Part shown: positions 59,301-64,000 of the stretch, one piece after another
Position numbering within the stretch: the stretch's first letter is position 1
Layout: every line of letters starts with the position of its first letter
Assembly: GCA_020226215.1 (NCBI GenBank)
Contig: CM035236.1
Span: 6,577,001 to 6,641,000, forward strand
Reading direction: 5' to 3'
From: Sindora glabra
Lineage: Eukaryota; Streptophyta; Magnoliopsida; Fabales; Fabaceae
DNA: 64,000 bases
Notes under the pieces: model-generated
Told to the model about the DNA's origin: nothing
Databases searched by the model: none
What the model saw: only the letters and a program-made list of their open reading frames with translations
Made by a program: the position numbers and the translations under genes

Positions 59301-60536
59301 TAGTAAGATAGCTTGACATAAACAATGCCTTTCTAAATGGACATCTAAGTGAGACTGTATACATGGCTCAACCTGAAGGGTTTGAAGATACTCAAAGGCT
59401 AGGGCATGTTTGTAAGTTGACAAAGGCACTCTATGGTCTAAAACAGGCTCAGTAAAGCACTATTGAATTGGGGTTTTCAAGCAACAAGGAGTGATTCCTC
59501 TCTATTTGTTTACAAGACTCAGAAATATGTCATCTTCATTTTAGTATACGTAGATGATATCTTGATCACTGGTAACTGCACAAAACTTTTGCAAGTCCTT
59601 ATTGATAAACTGAACAATATGTTTGCTCTAAAAGACATTGGTCCTCTGCATTATTTCTTAGGAATTGAGGTTCATCGAGATGCAATAGGTCTCTACATGC
59701 ACCAAGGAAAATATCTTGCAGATCTACTCAAAAAATACAAAATGTCTGAAGCTGCACCTTGCCCAACTCCTATGGTGACCAATCTCAACTCATTATCTGA
59801 AGATGGAGAGCTAATGAGTGACCCTACAATGTATAGGAGTGCTATAGGTGCCCTTCAATATCTCATCATAATAAGGCCTGATATTTCTTTTCCCGTAAAT
59901 AAGTTGAGCCAATACTTATCAGCTCCAAAGATTTAGCACTGGCAAGCTGTCAAAAGGATCCTTCGATATCTTAAAGGTACTGCTACATTTGGATTACATA
60001 TAAAACCGTCTCAAGTTCTACACATCAATGGATTTTCTGATGCTAATTGGGCTACTGATCCCAAAGATAGAAAGTCTATGTTAGGATACTGTGTGTTTGT
60101 AGGAGATTCTCTCATCTCTTGGTCTTCAAAGAAGCAGTCTGTGGTTGCAAGGTCTAGCACAGAATCAGAGTACAGGGCTTTAGCTAATTTAGCTGCTGAA
60201 GTAATATGGATTCAAGCAGTTCTTCATGAGCTTGGACTTTTCAAATTTAAACCAGTCCTTTGGTGTGATAATAAGAGTGCAGCTGCTTTAGCATCAAATC
60301 TAGTTTTCCATGCTCGGACAAAACATATAGAAATTGATGTCCATTTCATTCGAGATCAAATTTTAACTCAAAAACTCAAAGTATGTTATGTTCCCACTTT
60401 TGAACAGGTAGCAGATGGTATCACAAAGTCCTTATCCCATTCTAAGTTTTGTAATTTCAGAGACAAATTTGGTGTGTGTGACACACCCTTATATTTGAGG
60501 AGGGGAGTTAGAACAGATGGATCAGATCAAGATTAA
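56360..60536 (+). pseudogene. Copia-D gag-pol polyprotein with four stops and one frameshift
   Basis: Starts at ATG 56360. In order: UBN2 gag, zinc knuckle CQVCNRSGHIALDC, protease WYLDSGASHHV, pre-integrase LWHRRLGHPS, integrase (HTDLWG, FLDDFSRYTW, GRAERKHRHI), RT with LVYVDDILITG, and RNase H (VARSSTESEYRAL, WCDNKSA, HARTKHIEID). The first 755 codons are open. In-frame stops stand at 58625, 58634, 59309 and 59934, all TAA or TAG where Gln fits; a small deletion at about 59450 shifts the frame. In the integrase, SDWGREF stands for the usual SDNGGEF with the Asp kept. The frame ends inside the 3' LTR. Not functional as it stands. Confidence 0.9.
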
Positions 60537-60758
60537 GCTCCAGATTTTTTCAAATTGATAATTATCCTACTAGGATTTATCTTTATATTTATTCATGTTT
60601 ATCTTGTATTTATCTTTATCTTTCAAATATTGTAGTTATCATTCCTTATCTCCTAGGATTATTTGTAACAGACTGCTGTATAAATATCTTCTTACTGAAT
60701 GAATAAACAACAACTTCAGCTGTCAACCTTTTCTTCATTCCTTTCTTATTTTCTAACT
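60506..60758 (+). repeat. Copia-D 3' LTR
   Basis: 253 bp copy of 56081-56331, preceded by the polypurine tract at 60495-60505 and followed by GTACC. Confidence 0.92.
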
Positions 60759-60763
60759 GTACC

Positions 60764-61774
60764 TCGTTAATGAGCCAATCTAGATGAGAGTGACGATGAT
60801 ATCTCGGCTGTATCTGAGTGCAAACATTAGTGGTGTGACCTTGAAATCCAAACAGGTAAAAATGCAGAAATTCTCCCCCATTAAATTTCACTGGCTTTAA
60901 CACAGACAAAATTGGTTGTGAAGTCAAATTCTAATTATGTTATGTCTAAACAAGTGTAAATGAGTGAGAGAAATTGAGATTGTAAGTCAGACAAAAATAA
61001 AAATGAATGCAAAGGATTCAACAGTTTAAAAAAAGGGTAAAATATGGATAGCAACCAATGCAATTACGTCCACAGAAACTAGTCAATGGCATAATGGATG
61101 CACGGGAAAAAAGGGTGCTGCCATCTGCACTTTCCCTTTTATAATGGGAGCTCGGAAATATTTAAGAAACCCTCCCCATAAATCCAATGGATTTTTTTTT
61201 TCTTTTTTCTGGATCTCCTAACCTTATTACCATCTTTAACTGACTTTTCCCTCTCCATAAGAACTTTTTTATGCTTTGCTGACTTCAACATTCGGCATTT
61301 CCCTTTTTCTCCTTATACATGTAAATAGGCTGGACAAACCCTGCCATACTAGGTTTTCTTTCATCAACATAGAAAAGCCATTAGATGTTGAAGGAAGGCA
61401 AGCAAGAAAAGAACCAGTTCCCATCAATTGACTAGAAGCCCATGTGTGAACTGAAGCATTCACATTTTAGAACCATTATGTTTAATGGAAAGAGACTAGG
61501 GAGTGGAAAACACAGAGCTTTGCCAGATTTCGAATGTATATAGGCCGGTTGGTAAGGGTTAGCCTTTCATAGCAGCTACAATATCAAATCACTGAAAATA
61601 CGTATTAATGCTTCATCTGACGTCTCACTCTTGTTTCCGTCTGCACAACAGCACAAGGAATGAAAATGTTAGTTCATAGCATGTTGGCGTTACTGGCCAT
61701 CCAATCGCTGATTACAGCCCTCACGAATGTCACCGGCCCCCATCTTACCTATTTAGACTTTTGTCACACAGGCA
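60764..61774. other. Intergenic, no gene recognised
   Basis: About 1 kb. Open frames up to 64 codons (61269-61463 minus) show no domain. The block is less AT-rich than most of the window. Confidence 0.5.
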
Positions 61775-62208
61775 ATAACCTTTTTCACTGGGTTCAAGAG
61801 GCGTGGGACTGGCTTCAAATATCTTGACTGAATTATGTGGCGTAAAAAAAGATAGACTGCAAGTGGCCCTTAACAGGAATCTACAGCCTTTACATGTGGA
61901 ACCTGATATTTTAACTGTTGTTAACTCTGCTGTGACTCCTGATCCTCAACTTTCTGTGTGTGTGGAGTGGAGGTACTAGTTGCAAATTGCAGGAGGCTTC
62001 TTTACCTTTTTGGACCAAGTTAGGTATGTCTACAGGAAGGTCAACAGTGCTACAGATTTCTTAGTCAATGAATTTTGTATCATAGACCAACCCCTTGAAG
62101 GGATCTTTTTTTTTTTTTTTTAAATCTTTGTTTCATGACTATTGTAGGGTCTGTGTTCAAACTTTGTGCTTAATAATATATTTTCCTGTTTCTAAAAAGA
62201 AAAAAAAA
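61775..62208 (+). pseudogene. LINE-like RNase H (RVT_3) 3' remnant with A-rich tail
   Basis: An open stretch from about 61775 reads LTELCGVKKDRLQVALNRNL and then LHVEPDILTVVNS, which fits the VExD...VVN strand of plant RVT_3-type RNase H domains. After a TAG, VRYVYRKVNSATDFLVNEF fits the closing yReaNsvADfLA helix of the same fold, at the expected distance. A 3' UTR-like stretch with TTAATAATATATTTTCC and an A-rich end (AAAAAGAAAAAAAAA) follows, as in LINE 3' ends. No RT or endonuclease is seen. The assignment rests on motif spacing alone. Confidence 0.45.
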
Positions 62209-62399
62209 TCCCACAAAAACAAGCTACGGGATGCAGTATGAGAAATTATATTTGAATTTTTCATAAATTTACCCGTTCAATTCCTTTAGAAAATTGAGGG
62301 AATTCTGCCCTTGGATGCATTTGAAGGTGAAGGAGATGCTTTCAAAGGGGAAGCTACATTCCAAGACAATAGTCAAAATAAAATTTCCCTGATTACCAA

Positions 62400-62400
<1 letters not shown>

Positions 62401-62430
<30 letters not shown>

Positions 62431-62431
62431 T
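62401..62431. repeat. ATA trinucleotide microsatellite
   Basis: About ten uninterrupted ATA/TAA units. Confidence 0.95.
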
Positions 62432-62953
62432 TTTCCTGATCATTCTGGCCAAAGGAAAGACATATTAATGATAATGACCAATAAATGATTGAGCCTCCCA
62501 TAGAATCCATACCCAGGTTCGGGGCCACATCTTCCATACCTTATAACGGGCATAACAATTTGAGCTGTGGGCCAGTCGAAGCCCCATAAATACCCTAGAT
62601 TTCACTCGAGCGTTTAAGATTTAATGCAAGTTTTATGCAGCCATAGCAAGTTGTCTTATCAGCCTTGAAAGTACTTGATTTAGTTAAAAATACATCTGTG
62701 TTTATAATACTTCCTGTTTATGATTGGGTCGAAGTGGTTTGTGTAATACAATCTGGTTTCGGTCTTGTACAATTCATGTTTATTCATATGCCACTTTACG
62801 ACTGCATAATAGTCATTGTTCAATGAATATAAAAAATTCGGTTTTATTATGATCAATTATCATACATATATTATACATTGCAATCACTATTTCTAAAACC
62901 GAACATTTTAATGGCTAATGCTATAAACTAAATATAAGCTGCAAAGTGAAGCA
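62432..62953. other. Downstream flank of the thioredoxin-like gene
   Basis: AT-rich, no frame; the right part should be the 3' UTR of the minus-strand gene. Confidence 0.5.
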
Positions 62954-63582
62954 TCATGCAGTTGGAGCTTTGCAGCAGACATTGAAAATATCATCCAGAG
63001 GGGCATGATCACCTGTCCCTTCGTCTTTCCTTGCATACAACAGCTGCTTTCCTTTAAATACAAACATCCCTCCCTGACATAAAACAAGGATAGATAATTA
63101 TAAGGAAATGCATTTGAGTGGAAGTTACAATATAACTAAGGAGCAAAATTAGCTTTGCTCCAAACCAATGCTATCAGGCAAAGTAAAACAAACCTGTTGC
63201 AAGACGCCACTTCTGTCATCAGGGGTGGCTTCTATAGTGTAATTTTTTACAGCTTTCTGCAGAGCATCAAATCTTGAAAACACCTTTGCCTGTTGAATCA
63301 TTGTCAACATAAAAAGATATACATATATTAGACAGCATTTTAATACTTACATAATATATTTTAGAAAAGTTAGAAGTCTATAATTTACGCTGGCTGGGTT
63401 GAAGAATGTACGGCCAAAACCATAATATAGGTCCACAACCTTATATGCCTGGAAGAAAGAGAAATTTATGAGAATATACATTCACTTAAAAGATAGGGCG
63501 TAAGGGATGCAAATTAAACCTATTTAATGCATGTTACCTTGCGGTCAGGATCCGCATAAAGGGAATCCATTGGAAATGGTAG
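62954..63582 (-). CDS. Thioredoxin-fold AhpC/TSA-like protein, C-terminal exons (partial)
   Basis: Four coding exons on the minus strand, all GT-AG and phase 0: 63582-63538, 63448-63389, 63289-63194, 63073-62954, giving 106 residues and the stop. The translation holds LPFPMDSLYADPDRK, then YGFGRTFFNPAS, NYTIEATPDDRSGVLQQ and GGMFVFKGKQLLYARKDEGT, ending near CCKAP. This matches plant peroxiredoxin-like-2 type proteins of the thioredoxin superfamily, probably antioxidant or oxidoreductase proteins. The N-terminal half lies beyond the right edge, so the redox Cys motif and any targeting peptide cannot be seen. No defects are seen. Confidence 0.85.
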
Positions 63583-64000
63583 CTGGATATAGAAATACAT
63601 CAAGAGAAGGAAAAAAAAAAAATATCAGTATTGACTTTCAAGGACATACACATAAATCATAATAACACAACAAACAGGAAGTCCGTAAGAAAACTCTACA
63701 TATCTCAAAGAAACATTTCACCAATTACTCTCGGATATCCAATTTACGCCTGATCGAGAATCACCCCTTTTGTTATTCTCAAACTAATATGCAATGCAAT
63801 CAAGGGAGCCTTCAGTGAAAAGGATGACTTGCTCTTATTGACAAACACAAACCATATAACCAAAGTAGAGTTGAGAGTACAGGAAAAACTTGACAATAAA
63901 ATTCCTAAGCTTACACTATCTGTAATGACACCCCAAGAAAGCTAGAATCTGTGGATACAAACCTAAAGCCAATATAATACAAGTCAGACCTATCAGGCCG
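63583..64000 (-). other. Intron of the thioredoxin-like gene, running off the window
   Basis: 418 bases upstream of the first visible exon (acceptor AG at 63584-63583) without another exon that I can recognise. Confidence 0.55.

Larger units (their letters stand above)
56081..60758 (+). mobile_element. Copia-D: compact Ty1/copia, nearly intact
   Basis: 4678 bp. The LTRs of 251 and 253 bp start AGTTAGAACAGATG and end TTTTCTAACT, forming a 7-bp inverted end AGTTAGA/TCTAACT. I count about 11-12 differences between them by eye. GTACT (56076-56080) and GTACC (60759-60763) are a near-perfect target duplication. A perfect TGGTATCAGAGC primer site follows the 5' LTR and a polypurine tract TTGAGGAGGGG precedes the 3' LTR. 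Size and LTR length fit the Ale-like copia group, by recognition. Confidence 0.92.

Noticed and set aside
61269..61463. 64-codon minus-strand frame near the copia end
   Set aside because: No recognised domain or splice context.

Overview
The window is plant nuclear DNA, almost certainly from a eudicot. It is AT-rich and gene-poor, with GT-AG introns and several layers of LTR retrotransposons. It carries a full AINTEGUMENTA-type AP2 gene, CACTA transposons and plant-type Ty1/copia and Ty3/gypsy elements. I cannot name the species from sequence alone.

Only two ordinary host genes look functional. One is a complete minus-strand gene of the AINTEGUMENTA (ANT) class at 34056-37996, with nine coding exons including a 9-nt micro-exon. 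The other is the 3' part of a minus-strand thioredoxin/AhpC-TSA-like gene at 62954-63582, which runs off the right edge. A third host-derived locus, a short-chain dehydrogenase/reductase at 53335-54213, is a pseudogene.

Region by region. 1-5866: AT-rich repeats, including the end of an LTR (1-447), a terminal-inverted-repeat element filled with a 30-bp minisatellite (1171-2200), and a Ty3/gypsy 3' remnant (about 2336-3095). 5867-20075: a stack in which a minus-strand LTR element was hit by a copia element (6338-17471, target duplication AGTTT). That copia was itself hit by a gypsy element (7607-13233). A non-autonomous CACTA element (18266-19711, TAA duplication) sits in the other LTR. 20758-29562: a complete CACTA (En/Spm) transposon with exact GTG target duplication, both element genes open and spliceable, and arrays of palindromic subterminal repeats. 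29563-39879: the ANT locus and its flanks. 39885-53028: a minus-strand copia element (GATGA duplication) split by a second minus-strand copia (42813-51058, GAAGC duplication). 53335-56075: SDR pseudogene and a 241-bp tandem duplication. 56081-60758: a compact, recent copia element with four in-frame stops and one frameshift. 60764-64000: a LINE-like RNase H remnant, then the thioredoxin-like gene.

The older retroelements are broken mainly by stop codons where glutamine or arginine is expected (CAA, CAG or CGA changed to TAA, TAG or TGA). This fits long-term decay of methylated cytosines. The large CACTA element shows none of this in the exons I followed, so it is the youngest and most biologically interesting mobile unit here. 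I found no clear sign of a wholly new biological system. The best candidates for follow-up are the CACTA element with its hairpin-forming ends, and the splicing and leader features of the ANT gene.
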